Notes under the pieces: model-generated | What the model saw: the letters and a program-made list of their open reading frames with translations, nothing else | What the model was told of the DNA's origin: nothing | Database searches by the model: none | In this document: in pieces, positions 9,482 through 17,378 of the stretch | Layout of the letters: the number at the start of each line of letters is the position of its first letter | How positions within the stretch are numbered: the first letter of the stretch is position 1 | Assembly: GCA_030156945.1 (NCBI GenBank) | Contig: JASGLT010000018.1 | Span: 1 to 40,849 of the forward strand | Reading direction: 5' to 3' | Length of the DNA stretch: 40,849 bases | DNA from: Thermococcaceae archaeon | GTDB lineage: Archaea; Methanobacteriota_B; Thermococci; Thermococcales; Thermococcaceae | Made by a program: the position numbers and the translations under genes

Positions 9482-10852
9482 ATGGGAAGGCTCTTCGGAA
9501 CCTTCGGCGTTAGAGGAATAGCGAACGAAAAGATAACGCCCGAGTTCGCCCTTAAAATCGGCATGGCCTTTGGAACGCTTCTCAAGAGGGAAGGTAAGGA
9601 GAGGCCGCTCGTCGTTGTTGGCAGGGACACGAGGGTGAGCGGTGAGATGCTAAAAAATGCCCTCATCAGCGGACTTTTGAGTACCGGTTGCGACGTCATA
9701 GACGTTGGGATAGCCCCAACCCCTGCAATCCAGTGGGCCACCAATCACTTCAAGGCCGACGGTGGAGCCGTCATAACTGCCTCCCACAACCCGCCGGAGT
9801 ACAACGGTATAAAGCTCCTCGAACCGAACGGCATGGGGCTGAAGAAGGAGAGGGAAGCGATCGTTGAGGAGCTGTTCTTCAAGGAGGACTTCCACAGGGC
9901 TAAGTGGGACGAGATAGGCGAGCTGAGGAAGGAGGAGATAATTAAGCCCTACATCGAGGCTATAAAGAGCAGAGTCGACGTTGAGGCAATAAGGAAGAGG
10001 AGGCCCTTCGTCGTGGTCGATACTTCCAACGGTGCCGGCAGTTTGACTCTACCCTATCTCCTCAGGGAGCTCGGCTGTAAGGTGGTTTCGGTAAACGCTC
10101 ACCCCGACGGCCACTTCCCTGCCAGGAACCCCGAACCTAATGAGGAGAACCTCAAGGGCTTTATGGAGATCGTGAGGACCCTCGGAGCGGACTTTGGCGT
10201 TGCCCAGGATGGGGACGCTGACAGGGCGGTTTTCATCGATGAAAACGGCCGCTTCATCCAGGGCGATAAGACCTTTGCACTCGTTGCCGATGCAGTCCTT
10301 AGGGAGAACGGCGGCGGGCTTCTCGTCACTACAATAGCGACCTCCAACCTCCTAGATGACATAGCGAAGAGGAACAATGCGAGGGTCATGAGAACGAAGG
10401 TAGGTGATTTAATCGTTGCCAGGGCGCTCCTCGAAAACAATGGCACCATAGGTGGGGAAGAGAACGGCGGCGTTATCTTCCCTGACTTCGTTCTCGGCAG
10501 GGACGGGGCAATGACAACGGCGAAGATAGTTGAGATATTCGCCAAGAGCGGGAAAAAGTTCAGCGAGCTGATTGACGAGCTTCCAAAGTACTACCAGTTC
10601 AAGACGAAGAGGCACGTTGAAGGCGACAGGAAGGCTATAGTTGCCAAAGTTGCAGAGCTTGCAGAGAATAAGGGCTACAAGATAGACACCACAGACGGGA
10701 CTAAGATACTCTTCGATGACTGCTGGGTTCTCGTGAGGGCGAGCGGAACAGAGCCGATAATCAGAATCTTCAGCGAGGCCAAGAGCGAGGAGAAAGCTAA
10801 GGAGTACCTTGAGCTTGGGATTAAGTTGCTTGAGGAAGCGCTTAGGGGCTGA
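9482..10852 (+). CDS. manB: phosphomannomutase/phosphoglucomutase
   Basis: Alpha-D-phosphohexomutase of 456 residues interconverting mannose 6-phosphate and mannose 1-phosphate, and probably the glucose phosphates. The phosphoserine loop TASHNPPEYNG has Ser101, the magnesium loop is DGDADR, the sugar-specificity loop GEENGG, and the C-terminal phosphate-binding loop RASGTEPIIR. It is the last gene of the mannosylglycerate operon and provides mannose 1-phosphate for ManC. ATG 9482 follows the manC stop by one base, with GGGAGGGG overlapping that stop as ribosome binding site. Confidence 0.94.
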   Translation: MGRLFGTFGVRGIANEKITPEFALKIGMAFGTLLKREGKERPLVVVGRDTRVSGEMLKNALISGLLSTGCDVIDVGIAPTPAIQWATNHFKADGGAVITASHNPPEYNGIKLLEPNGMGLKKEREAIVEELFFKEDFHRAKWDEIGELRKEEIIKPYIEAIKSRVDVEAIRKRRPFVVVDTSNGAGSLTLPYLLRELGCKVVSVNAHPDGHFPARNPEPNEENLKGFMEIVRTLGADFGVAQDGDADRAVFIDENGRFIQGDKTFALVADAVLRENGGGLLVTTIATSNLLDDIAKRNNARVMRTKVGDLIVARALLENNGTIGGEENGGVIFPDFVLGRDGAMTTAKIVEIFAKSGKKFSELIDELPKYYQFKTKRHVEGDRKAIVAKVAELAENKGYKIDTTDGTKILFDDCWVLVRASGTEPIIRIFSEAKSEEKAKEYLELGIKLLEEALRG

Positions 10853-10908
10853 TGCTCTCATCTCCCATATTTTTCCTCCCGCCAGCAAAAAAGAAAATTG
10901 GGAGTATT

Positions 10909-12258
10909 TTAGCCGCTCTTTATATAGAATCCCATCGGAATTTCCGCTGAGCATGAGCTGAACCATCCAGTCTTGAACTTGTATTTCTGGGAGCTTTTGG
11001 AAGTATAAAGGGTTATTGTGGGTCCGTAATTTTGGACTCCGCCATCTATGGAGATGCTTCCTGCATTCTCGTACTGGAGTGAAGCTGTGAGTCCCGCGAC
11101 GGGAGCCGGGGCTCCGAAAGCAACGGCAATGGCTCCAACAGGAATTCCTATCCCGAACTTGACACCACAGCTTCCACTGGTGCCTTGGAAAAGGTATTTT
11201 AGAGTTATTCCCTTGTTCTCCTCAAGTGGATATAATATGCCCTCCTTGGTAAATTTGAAGAATGTCCAGTCGAAACCGGGACTTCCAATAGATGCACCGC
11301 CATCTATTATGTATCCATGAACTCCTTTACTAGCTTTCACATCGTAGATGCCGACGTCTATCCTCTCCCTACCGGTTTCACTGCAGCCGTAAGACCCCAT
11401 TCCTCCAGCACATATGTACTCCTTTTCGTGTCTGTAGTAGGGTTTGGCCCAGATGTAGACATAACCCATCCTTCCCTTGGGAACGTCTACAGCCCTGTAA
11501 AAGTAGTATGAGCCCTCAACAGGAACCCACCTCTTTCCGTATATATCCACTGAAGATGATAGCACATTTACTGGATCGCCACTTCTGAACTTTTTCTCAA
11601 GGTCAATCCCGTAGGCGATGGTCGCTGAGAACTCCGTCTTGTACGATGCTTCCAGAGACACGGATCCCTGGAGCTCTCCCTTTCCGTCCCTGTTGTCAAT
11701 GATGAGGATGGGCACCTTTACGTATTCTTCTGCCTCCCAGGAGTCATCTGCAGTTCCCCATACATAGTGATAACCTCCTTCGCGAGCAGGTTTTGGGAGG
11801 GGCTCCTTCTCCAGTAGCGCAACTGCAACCCGTTTGGTAGCTCCCCTTAGCTCTTCTGCTGAGATAAAGTCCGAGCCGATCCCCCTGTAGAGCTGGCCTT
11901 TTTCCCTGTCTATCACCCATACCGAGACCCTGATTCCGTAGCGCCTCTCCTCACTTATCCTCGGCAGGAACTTCCGGATGTCCTCAACTTTTAAGACACT
12001 CCTCGTCGTGTCGAACTTCCACAGCCCAGAGCGCTTGACCCGGTAGTGGCCGAGGGTCTTAATGCCGGAGGGCGTGGCAACGTCAATCTGAACCTGGATT
12101 TCGTAGTCTCCTGAAAAGCCCCTCAGCATCTTTCCGTTCTCGTCAGTCAATACTACTCTAATTCCTCCGTTGGGTGACATCCATTCCGCCGATACGCCCG
12201 TTCCTATCAGAAGTGCTATCAACATTAGTATGCTGAGCATTTTTAAAGTCCTTCTCAT
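10909..12258 (-). CDS. secreted protein of unknown function
   Basis: A 449-residue protein I do not recognise. The N-terminus is a clear signal peptide: basic start, hydrophobic core LSILMLIALLIGTG, probable cleavage after VSA. The mature part is rich in beta-strand-like, aromatic and Ser/Gly segments, with four cysteines (ICAGG, YGCSE, GSCGV, SSCSA) that could form two disulfides outside the cell. Near residues 370-400 there is a Gly/Ala-rich hydrophobic stretch (GIGIPVGAIAVAFGAPAP) unusual for a soluble domain; it may bind membrane. No C-terminal anchor is seen. GGTGA before ATG 12258 and TATA-like sequence upstream suggest a single-gene unit. It converges with manB. Confidence 0.75.
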   Translation of the reverse strand: MRRTLKMLSILMLIALLIGTGVSAEWMSPNGGIRVVLTDENGKMLRGFSGDYEIQVQIDVATPSGIKTLGHYRVKRSGLWKFDTTRSVLKVEDIRKFLPRISEERRYGIRVSVWVIDREKGQLYRGIGSDFISAEELRGATKRVAVALLEKEPLPKPAREGGYHYVWGTADDSWEAEEYVKVPILIIDNRDGKGELQGSVSLEASYKTEFSATIAYGIDLEKKFRSGDPVNVLSSSVDIYGKRWVPVEGSYYFYRAVDVPKGRMGYVYIWAKPYYRHEKEYICAGGMGSYGCSETGRERIDVGIYDVKASKGVHGYIIDGGASIGSPGFDWTFFKFTKEGILYPLEENKGITLKYLFQGTSGSCGVKFGIGIPVGAIAVAFGAPAPVAGLTASLQYENAGSISIDGGVQNYGPTITLYTSKSSQKYKFKTGWFSSCSAEIPMGFYIKSG

Positions 12259-12349
12259 TAAGGGTCACCAAAATAACTAAATTTAAGAGTATTTTTAAAG
12301 TTTCTGGCTATTAATGAGGATAAGAAAGGGGTTGATTCACAGCAAAATG

Positions 12350-13153
12350 TCAATCCAAGTTGGAGATCTTCCACATTTTCAGCAGCTCCACCCCTTCTTC
12401 CACGCTCCGCGGGACTTTCAGGCCGAGCCTCAGGAAAAGCTCCACGAGCGGCGGCACGTCGAGGTTGTGCTCCCTCAGAAGTCCAGGGTTTCCGAGCACT
12501 TCTTCAGGAGAACCAACTGTCACGATTTTACCTTCGTCCATCAGCGCTATCCTGTCGCAGAGGAAGAGGTATTCTGCCTCGTGGCTTGCGAGAATAACGG
12601 TCTTCCCCTCCCGCTTCAGCCCAAGTATAATCCCCCTGACTGCCTTCTTACCCCTGAAGTCCAGGTTCGCGAAGGGCTCGTCAAAGACCACAACCTCAGG
12701 GTCCATTGCTAAAACCGTCGCTATAGCTATCCTCTTCTTTTCGCCGAAGCTCAGAGCTTTAGTCTCCCTGTCAATGTAGTCGAGCATCCCAACTTTCGCG
12801 AGGGCCCATTCAACACGCTTTCTGAGCTCTTCACCCCTCAGGCCGAGGTTGTATGGGCCGAAGGCAACGTCCTCGAAAACCGTTGGAGAGAAGAGCTGGT
12901 CGTTTGGGTCCTGGAAGACGAGTCCAACGGTCTTCCTTGCTTCCCTGGGCTTTTCAGCAGGGTTGATCCCGTTTACGATTACATCACCTTTCCTCGGCTT
13001 CAGCAGTCCGTTGAGGTGCAGGAGGAGGGTGCTCTTCCCCGCCCCGTTCGGCCCAAGGAGGCCAAAGGCTTCACCTTTCTTGATCCTCAGGTTCACGCCC
13101 CTCAGGACTTCTCTACCGCCGTATGAGAAGTGAAGGTCTCTGATCTCAATCAC
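12350..13153 (-). CDS. cbiO: energy-coupling factor ABC transporter ATP-binding protein (CbiO/NikO)
   Basis: ATPase of a group I energy-coupling-factor transporter for cobalt or nickel. It has 267 residues, with Walker A GPNGAGKST (34-42), a Q-loop near residue 81, signature LSFGEKK (134-140), Walker B VVVFDEP (154-160) and an H-loop in ILASHEAEY. It starts with GTG and overlaps the CbiQ stop by 4 bases (GTGA), so it is the last gene of the cbiM-N-Q-O operon. Nickel is the likelier substrate, because Thermococcales rely on NiFe hydrogenases; this is inferred, not visible in the ATPase. Confidence 0.93.
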   Translation of the reverse strand: MIEIRDLHFSYGGREVLRGVNLRIKKGEAFGLLGPNGAGKSTLLLHLNGLLKPRKGDVIVNGINPAEKPREARKTVGLVFQDPNDQLFSPTVFEDVAFGPYNLGLRGEELRKRVEWALAKVGMLDYIDRETKALSFGEKKRIAIATVLAMDPEVVVFDEPFANLDFRGKKAVRGIILGLKREGKTVILASHEAEYLFLCDRIALMDEGKIVTVGSPEEVLGNPGLLREHNLDVPPLVELFLRLGLKVPRSVEEGVELLKMWKISNLD

Positions 13154-13818
13154 AGTATCAGCCCCCCTGCGGCGAGTACCATCAGGACGGCCGTCCCAGG
13201 AGTTGGCTTCGGTTCCTCAAGAACTGGAAACTCCCCAAAGCCCCTCGCCAGCATCGCCCCGTAAACCCTTCCGCTCCTCAGGTAGGCCCTCACAAAGACC
13301 TCACCAAAGAGAGAAGCGAGCTTCCTGTAGTAATCCACTTTTCCCACTCCGAAAGTCCTGGAATCAAGGGCCCGCTTCATCCTGATGGTTTCCTCGGCGA
13401 AGAGGTCGAGGTAGCGGTAGGTGAAAGCGAGTGTGAGGATGAGAATCCTTGGAATCCTCAGGGCTTCCATTTCAGCCAGAATCCTCGTAAAACCCACCGA
13501 TTCAAAGACGACCAGAGTTGTGCCAGCCGAGAGGAAGGCCTTCCCCAGAAGAAGGAAGAACGAGTTCAGACCCTCTCTCGTCACGTCTCCGAATGGAGTG
13601 CTGAAAATTGCCTCGCCGGGGTTGAAAAGCGCGAGGAGGAAAAGAAATCCCTCAAAACCGAGGAGGAATGTGAGCTTTTTGAGGGTGCTTTTTCCCGGAC
13701 GGAATGCTACAATGACCGCCGTGAAAAGCAGGAAGAAGTAAACTAACTCGCTCAGGCTCTTCCTTGTCACGACTCCAAAAGCGTAGAGAAAAATAAAGGG
13801 AAGGTACACCTCAGACAC
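13150..13818 (-). CDS. cbiQ: energy-coupling factor transporter transmembrane protein (CbiQ/NikQ)
   Basis: Membrane scaffold subunit that couples the CbiO ATPase to the metal-binding CbiM. The 222-residue protein has several hydrophobic segments (N-terminal third and near residues 75-110) and the cytoplasmic coupling-helix motif AMLARGF near residue 190, typical of the family. A last hydrophobic segment ends the protein. It overlaps the preceding small subunit gene by 8 bases and cbiO by 4. Confidence 0.9.
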   Translation of the reverse strand: MSEVYLPFIFLYAFGVVTRKSLSELVYFFLLFTAVIVAFRPGKSTLKKLTFLLGFEGFLFLLALFNPGEAIFSTPFGDVTREGLNSFFLLLGKAFLSAGTTLVVFESVGFTRILAEMEALRIPRILILTLAFTYRYLDLFAEETIRMKRALDSRTFGVGKVDYYRKLASLFGEVFVRAYLRSGRVYGAMLARGFGEFPVLEEPKPTPGTAVLMVLAAGGLIL

Positions 13819-14059
13819 CCTTCAGGGCTCTGCTGAGTATGTAGGCTACTCCAAAGGTTAGCCCTATTCCGAGGAGTCCCATTGCTAAGCTCTGCCCCCA
13901 AGTTTCGCCGTAGTCAAGCGGAGCTTCATAAACCGGCTTCTCTTCGAGTCCGACCTTCTCCATCGTAGCCTCAAGGCCGTCCGGGTTGCTCGATGCAAGT
14001 GGGAGGACGATGGCCAGAACGACGGTTATTATCAAAAGACCCTTTATCACGGCCTTCAT
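13811..14059 (-). CDS. PDGLE-domain metal transporter accessory subunit (CbiN/NikN-like)
   Basis: An 82-residue membrane protein with two hydrophobic segments (about residues 4-24 and 56-76) joined by an external loop. The loop carries the NPDGLE motif right after the first segment, which defines the PDGLE subunit found beside CbiM/NikM. It probably helps load metal onto CbiM, as CbiN does. It overlaps cbiM by 4 bases (ATGA) and cbiQ by 8, so the four proteins are almost certainly made together. Confidence 0.88.
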   Translation of the reverse strand: MKAVIKGLLIITVVLAIVLPLASSNPDGLEATMEKVGLEEKPVYEAPLDYGETWGQSLAMGLLGIGLTFGVAYILSRALKGV

Positions 14060-14670
14060 GCCGGCACCCCCTCTATCTCGGGAAGCCTCGCCTTAATGGC
14101 ATAGACTATCAGAACCGTTAGAACGGCCTCACCAATCCCGATGAGGGCGTGGTAGCCGACCATCAGGGAGAGAACCTTCATGAAGGGAAGGCTGTGGCTG
14201 AGCCCTATCTCAATGGAGGCCAGAGCCGCACCGAGCACAACGGAGAGCCAGGCGGCAATGCCCATCGCAAAGCCCTCGTTTATGTTCTTGAGCCCCCTGT
14301 AAACCCAATAGCCGATGAAGGCGCCGATAAGCCCCGTGTTGAGGATGTTGGCACCTATGGCCGTTATCCCGCCGTCGCCGAAGAGGAGCGTCTGGATGAG
14401 GAGGACTGAAGTCATAACAATCACTGCCGCGTAGGGGCCGAGTAGAACCGCCGCCAGCGTTGCACCGAGCAGATGCCCGCTGACTCCACCGATTATCGGG
14501 AAGTTAACCATCTGCGCCGCGAATATTCCCGCCGCGAAGAGTCCGAGAAGTGGGATTTTCTCTTCTGGCATTTCCTTCAGCTTCCTTGCAGAGTAAGCAA
14601 CAGCCAGTACCGTTATTGCGTACGTAACCACTATTACGGGCGTGCTTAACAGTCCGTCAGGAATGTGCAA
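14056..14670 (-). CDS. cbiM: cobalt/nickel substrate-specific transporter subunit (CbiM/NikM)
   Basis: Metal-capturing membrane subunit of the transporter. In this family the extreme N-terminus (Met-His-Ile plus later histidines) binds the metal, so the start matters. A GTG at 14679 lies inside the AAGGAGGTG ribosome binding site. The TTG at 14670, 6 bases beyond it, gives the conserved N-terminus MHIPDGLL with His at position 2. The protein then has 204 residues, about six hydrophobic segments, and the conserved GVSGHLLGA motif. First gene of the operon. Confidence 0.92.
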   Translation of the reverse strand: MHIPDGLLSTPVIVVTYAITVLAVAYSARKLKEMPEEKIPLLGLFAAGIFAAQMVNFPIIGGVSGHLLGATLAAVLLGPYAAVIVMTSVLLIQTLLFGDGGITAIGANILNTGLIGAFIGYWVYRGLKNINEGFAMGIAAWLSVVLGAALASIEIGLSHSLPFMKVLSLMVGYHALIGIGEAVLTVLIVYAIKARLPEIEGVPA

Positions 14671-14705
14671 CTTGGGCACCTCCTTCTTTCAATCATGGCA
14701 CCATT

Positions 14706-14743
14706 AGTTAGAACTGTAGCACCAAATAAAAGCGTTTTTAAAA
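14706..14743 (-). promoter_or_regulatory. cbiMNQO promoter with possible operator
   Basis: The minus strand has a TATA box (TTTTAAAAA, 14735-14743), predicting transcription start near 14712. A short palindrome AGTTAGAACT (14706-14715) covers that point, and GCACCA is repeated on both sides. A metal-responsive repressor could bind here, but the site does not match a NikR consensus I know. Confidence 0.4.
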
Positions 14744-14817
14744 CCGCGTATTACCAACCAAAGGTTTGAAACATGTTTGTGAAAATAGCATGGGAGAAGT
14801 ATAAAGAAAAATCGAGT

Positions 14818-15621
14818 TCAAAGGTAGCCCCTGTCCTCCTCTTCCTGGGTCGACTGGGGCATGCCCTGCTCCAGCATTGCCCTCTGCATTTCCTGAACCT
14901 TCTGGAGGATTTCTTCAGTCTCCCTGGCCCGCTCATCCAGGGCGCTCATGTCAACGCTTATGCCGAGGATTTTTGTAACCGCGCTCAGCACGGATTTAGC
15001 GGCTTTGGCATCCACTATGTAGCCGAGGCTCTCCCCGAGAAGGCTTATCCCGTACATGGAACGGAGCTTGCCGAGGCCGAGCAGCAGACCAGCAGCCCCG
15101 ACTATAGCCCCTCCTTCGTCCTCCCTCCACAGGATCTCAACCGAACATCCCTCAAGCTTCTTCTTGTAGTACTCGACGAGCTCTTCATGAGTTACCGCCG
15201 CCAGAACCCTCGGTTCGCCTTGGAGCTCAGGCACCTGGTAGCCGCCCATGGTGATTATCTCCCTGACGCCGAGCTCCTGAACAAAGTCCAGCATTTTTCC
15301 CACGACCTCGTAGTGACCGGGGCTGTCGGTTGGGGCAACCTGCTGGTCGCCTGTAATTATTATGAGATCCCTACCCTCTTCCTCAGGGTTTATCCAGTAG
15401 TAGAACTCGTTTTTCATCAGCTCGACGATAGAGCCCTTCTTGATGAGGACCTGGTGCATGAAGTGGGGGGAATATAGCTCCGCGAACTTGACCGCGTTCA
15501 GTTCCTGAATGAGGTGGTCAGCGGCAAGCTTCCCGACTAGGCCTATGCCAGGAAGCCCCTCTATGAACACAGGGTCCCGAAGTTCGGGCCTTTCGAGAAC
15601 GTAAATCATAGACTCCTTCAC
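14818..15621 (-). CDS. PAC2-family proteasome assembly chaperone-like protein
   Basis: A 267-residue PAC2-family (DUF75) protein, related to the eukaryotic proteasome assembly chaperone PAC2. The conserved N-terminal segment DPVFIEGLPGIGLVGKLAADHL is present, as are the ITGDQQ and GGYQVPE motifs. The last 45 residues form a charged, probably coiled-coil helix ending in a short acidic tail. Start is GTG 15621, two bases after the nop10 stop with GGGAGGGAT upstream; ATG 15609 is an alternative. The aIF2-alpha-nop10-PAC2 order is typical of Thermococcales. T-rich minus-strand sequence after the stop (14801-14811) may terminate transcription. Confidence 0.85.
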   Translation of the reverse strand: MKESMIYVLERPELRDPVFIEGLPGIGLVGKLAADHLIQELNAVKFAELYSPHFMHQVLIKKGSIVELMKNEFYYWINPEEEGRDLIIITGDQQVAPTDSPGHYEVVGKMLDFVQELGVREIITMGGYQVPELQGEPRVLAAVTHEELVEYYKKKLEGCSVEILWREDEGGAIVGAAGLLLGLGKLRSMYGISLLGESLGYIVDAKAAKSVLSAVTKILGISVDMSALDERARETEEILQKVQEMQRAMLEQGMPQSTQEEEDRGYL

Positions 15622-15623
15622 AA

Positions 15624-15803
15624 CTATCCCTCCCTAACAATACCAAGCTGCTTCTTCTTTAAAATCCTCCTGTACTTCCCGTAAGGATCCTCCGGGGAAA
15701 ACCTTGGAGGATGGGCTGTTTTGGTCTCGGAACCGCATAGGGGGCATATCTCCTTCAGCGTGTATCTTCCACAGGAGGGGCATTTTCTTATGCGGAACCT
15801 CAT
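15624..15803 (-). CDS. nop10: H/ACA ribonucleoprotein subunit Nop10
   Basis: A 59-residue core protein of H/ACA RNA-guided pseudouridine synthase. It bridges Cbf5 and L7Ae in the complex. The N-terminal zinc ribbon has CPSC (Cys8, Cys11) and CPLC (Cys20, Cys23). The C-terminal half HPPRFSPEDPYGKYRRILKK is the conserved segment that wraps on Cbf5. Its ATG overlaps the aIF2-alpha stop (ATGA) and it ends with TAG, followed by TTGTGA, a second stop in the same frame. Its partner Cbf5 is encoded 6 kb away in this window. Confidence 0.96.
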   Translation of the reverse strand: MRFRIRKCPSCGRYTLKEICPLCGSETKTAHPPRFSPEDPYGKYRRILKKKQLGIVREG

Positions 15804-16627
15804 TGCCCTCTCCTCTTGACTTTCTTGATTCTCTTTTCCTTTCTTATAAGGGTGGCCTCTCCACCGGCTTCCTTTATAACCCTCATAATCTCATCGGCGA
15901 TGTCCTCAAGAACCTCTTCCGCCTTGTAGTAGTCCGGGGCAGTGATATCGATCCTGTACCTTGGAGCACCCTGATAGGAGAACTTGACCTCTATGTCCTT
16001 CTCCTCGTTTGCCCTGTCCCTGGCCTTTATGAGCGCCTCCTTGATTATCTCGATGCCGTTGGGCTTGGGAACTGTTATCTCGAACTCCGCATCTATGGTA
16101 ACCGTCGGAATCTCGACGTAGGCTTCTATGATGGGCTTTAGAGCCTCAATCCACTCGTCGCTGATAAGTCCCTTCAGAACGTCCATCCCATTCTGGGCGG
16201 CATCCTCAAAGGCAGCGTAAACCTCGCCGTACTCCTCCTCAAGCGGAACCCAGACCTCCCTCCAAGCAGTATCGAAGTCCTTTCCGAGCTTCTCTGCCGC
16301 CATCTTGAGCAGGTTTTCAGCCTTCTGCTCCCTCTTGTACTACTGGAGCTTTGCCTTCCTCTGCTGCTGGTTCACCCTCTTGAGGCTCAGGTCTATGTGC
16401 CCCTTGCTCGGGTCAACTCGAATAACCTTCGCTACAATCTTCTGCCCTTCCTTGAGGTAGTCCCTTATGTTCTTGACCCACGTTGGAGCAACCTCGCTTA
16501 TGTGCATGAAGCCCTCCTTCCCGGGATACTCGTCAAGCTTCAGAAAAGCACCGTAAGGGTGAATGTTCTTAACCGTGGCAACCACGAACTCGCCTTCTTC
16601 AGGATACTCTTTAGCCTTCCTCGGCAT
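15800..16627 (-). pseudogene. eif2a: translation initiation factor aIF2 subunit alpha, interrupted by an in-frame TAG
   Basis: aIF2-alpha helps the aIF2 trimer carry initiator Met-tRNA to the ribosome. Ignoring one stop, the frame encodes 275 residues, the usual family length. Residues 1-85 form the S1-type barrel (VKNIHPYGAFLKLDEY, GFMHISEV); 96-170 are the helical domain 2; the rest is domain 3, which binds aIF2-gamma. Codon 96 (16340-16342) is TAG where relatives have Glu (GAG): the text reads KLQ-stop-YKREQKAENLLK with no frame change. The next in-frame ATG (16303) has no ribosome binding site. ATG 16627 has GAGGTGG upstream. It may be a sequencing error, a real nonsense mutation giving a split gene, or read-through. 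Confidence 0.9.
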
Positions 16628-16674
16628 TTCAACCACCTCAAACTTTTTCTGCCTTTTGAACTTACGAAAAGATG

Positions 16675-16683
16675 CTTTTAAAG
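16675..16683 (-). promoter_or_regulatory. promoter of the aIF2-alpha-nop10-PAC2 unit
   Basis: Minus-strand TATA-like CTTTAAAAG predicts transcription start near 16652, about 25 bases before ATG 16627. The unit is therefore probably transcribed separately from L44e-S27e upstream. Confidence 0.6.
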
Positions 16684-16722
16684 TTTAGCAGGAAAGAACC
16701 AAAATTAAAAGAACAGAACAAA

Positions 16723-16920
16723 TCACTCGAGAACCTCAAGGACCTTTGCCTTGAGGATGCCCTTACCACCGGTGGGTTCAACGAGGGTTGCCCCGCACAC
16801 GAGGCAGCGAACTGTGGTCGCAGGGTTGCTGAAGACTATCTGCTCGTTGCCGCAGTCGATGCACTTTACGCGGAGGAACCTGCTCCTCGGCATCGGAATG
16901 AGGTTCTTCGGGAGGGCCAT
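16723..16920 (-). CDS. rps27e: 30S ribosomal protein S27e
   Basis: Archaeal/eukaryotic small-subunit protein of 65 residues with a four-cysteine zinc ribbon: CIDC near residue 20 and CLVC near residue 39. The frame is open upstream, but ATG 16920 gives the conserved start MALPKNLIP and has GAGGTGTGAAC just before it. It starts 2 bases after the L44e stop, with which it forms the usual L44e-S27e pair. T-rich minus-strand sequence follows its stop. Confidence 0.97.
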   Translation of the reverse strand: MALPKNLIPMPRSRFLRVKCIDCGNEQIVFSNPATTVRCLVCGATLVEPTGGKGILKAKVLEVLE

Positions 16921-16922
16921 GT

Positions 16923-17207
16923 TCACACCTCCACCAGCTCGAACTTCTTCACACGGAAGCCCTGTCCCCTGGTGTGGGCCTTTCCGCAAACGGTGCAGCG
17001 GAACCTAAGGTCGAGCTTCTTAACTGGCTTCTCCCTTCCAGCCGGGTTCGGCCTCGGGAAACCTGTGTAGCCCTTGAGCTTTCTCCTGAACCTTCTCTGA
17101 CCTGCACTAAGCTCACTCCTCGGCCTCTTCTTAACCCTCTCTACCTTGTGGATCGTGTGTTTCCTGCAAAACGGACAGTAAGTCCTTATCTGCTTCGGGT
17201 ACTTCAT
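16923..17207 (-). CDS. rpl44e: 50S ribosomal protein L44e
   Basis: Large-subunit protein found in archaea and eukaryotes; it sits near the E site. The 94-residue, very basic protein has zinc-binding CPFC (residues 11-14) and CTVC (about 71-74). It starts [14 protein letters not shown] as in Pyrococcus. The ATG follows directly after a hairpin that presents the ribosome binding site in its loop. It heads a two-gene unit with S27e. Confidence 0.97.
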   Translation of the reverse strand: MKYPKQIRTYCPFCRKHTIHKVERVKKRPRSELSAGQRRFRRKLKGYTGFPRPNPAGREKPVKKLDLRFRCTVCGKAHTRGQGFRVKKFELVEV

Positions 17208-17227
17208 CCTCTCACCTCCGAGAGAGG
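17208..17227 (-). promoter_or_regulatory. hairpin around the L44e ribosome binding site
   Basis: On the mRNA strand CCTCTC and GAGAGG form a perfect 6-bp stem around an 8-base loop TCGGAGGT that holds the Shine-Dalgarno GGAGG; ATG follows at once. An alternative pairing, CCTC with GAGG, would instead hide the Shine-Dalgarno. This could control translation of L44e-S27e; the regulatory role is inferred. Confidence 0.45.
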
Positions 17228-17305
17228 CCCGGTGGGCTCCTATTTACCTTCGGACACCCCCGAGCCATGAGGCATGAACGCCTGCAGGGTTCGGTATGCA
17301 GGATG

Positions 17306-17316
17306 CTTTAAAAAAG
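17306..17316 (-). promoter_or_regulatory. promoter of L44e-S27e
   Basis: Minus-strand TATA-like CTTTTTTAAAG predicts transcription start near 17284, giving a GC-rich leader of about 75 bases with several short inverted repeats. It is back to back with the plus-strand promoter at 17335. Confidence 0.6.
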
Positions 17317-17334
17317 TTTCTTGAGTGCGAAAGG

Positions 17335-17343
17335 TTTAAATAC
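17335..17343 (+). promoter_or_regulatory. promoter of the helical protein gene at 17379
   Basis: Plus-strand TATA box TTTAAATAC predicts transcription start near 17363. This excludes nothing upstream of that point as coding and fits ATG 17379 preceded by GGGGGGTGGGAG. Confidence 0.65.
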
Positions 17344-17378
17344 TAAATGTTACTAAAATTTTCCGGGGGGTGGGAGCC

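Noticed and set aside
15624-16627. TAG as a sense codon (pyrrolysine-like recoding) throughout this organism
   Set aside because: nop10 and the hicA remnant end at TAG in the expected places, no pyl genes are visible, and Thermococcales are not known to use pyrrolysine. Isolated suppression or sequence error remains possible.
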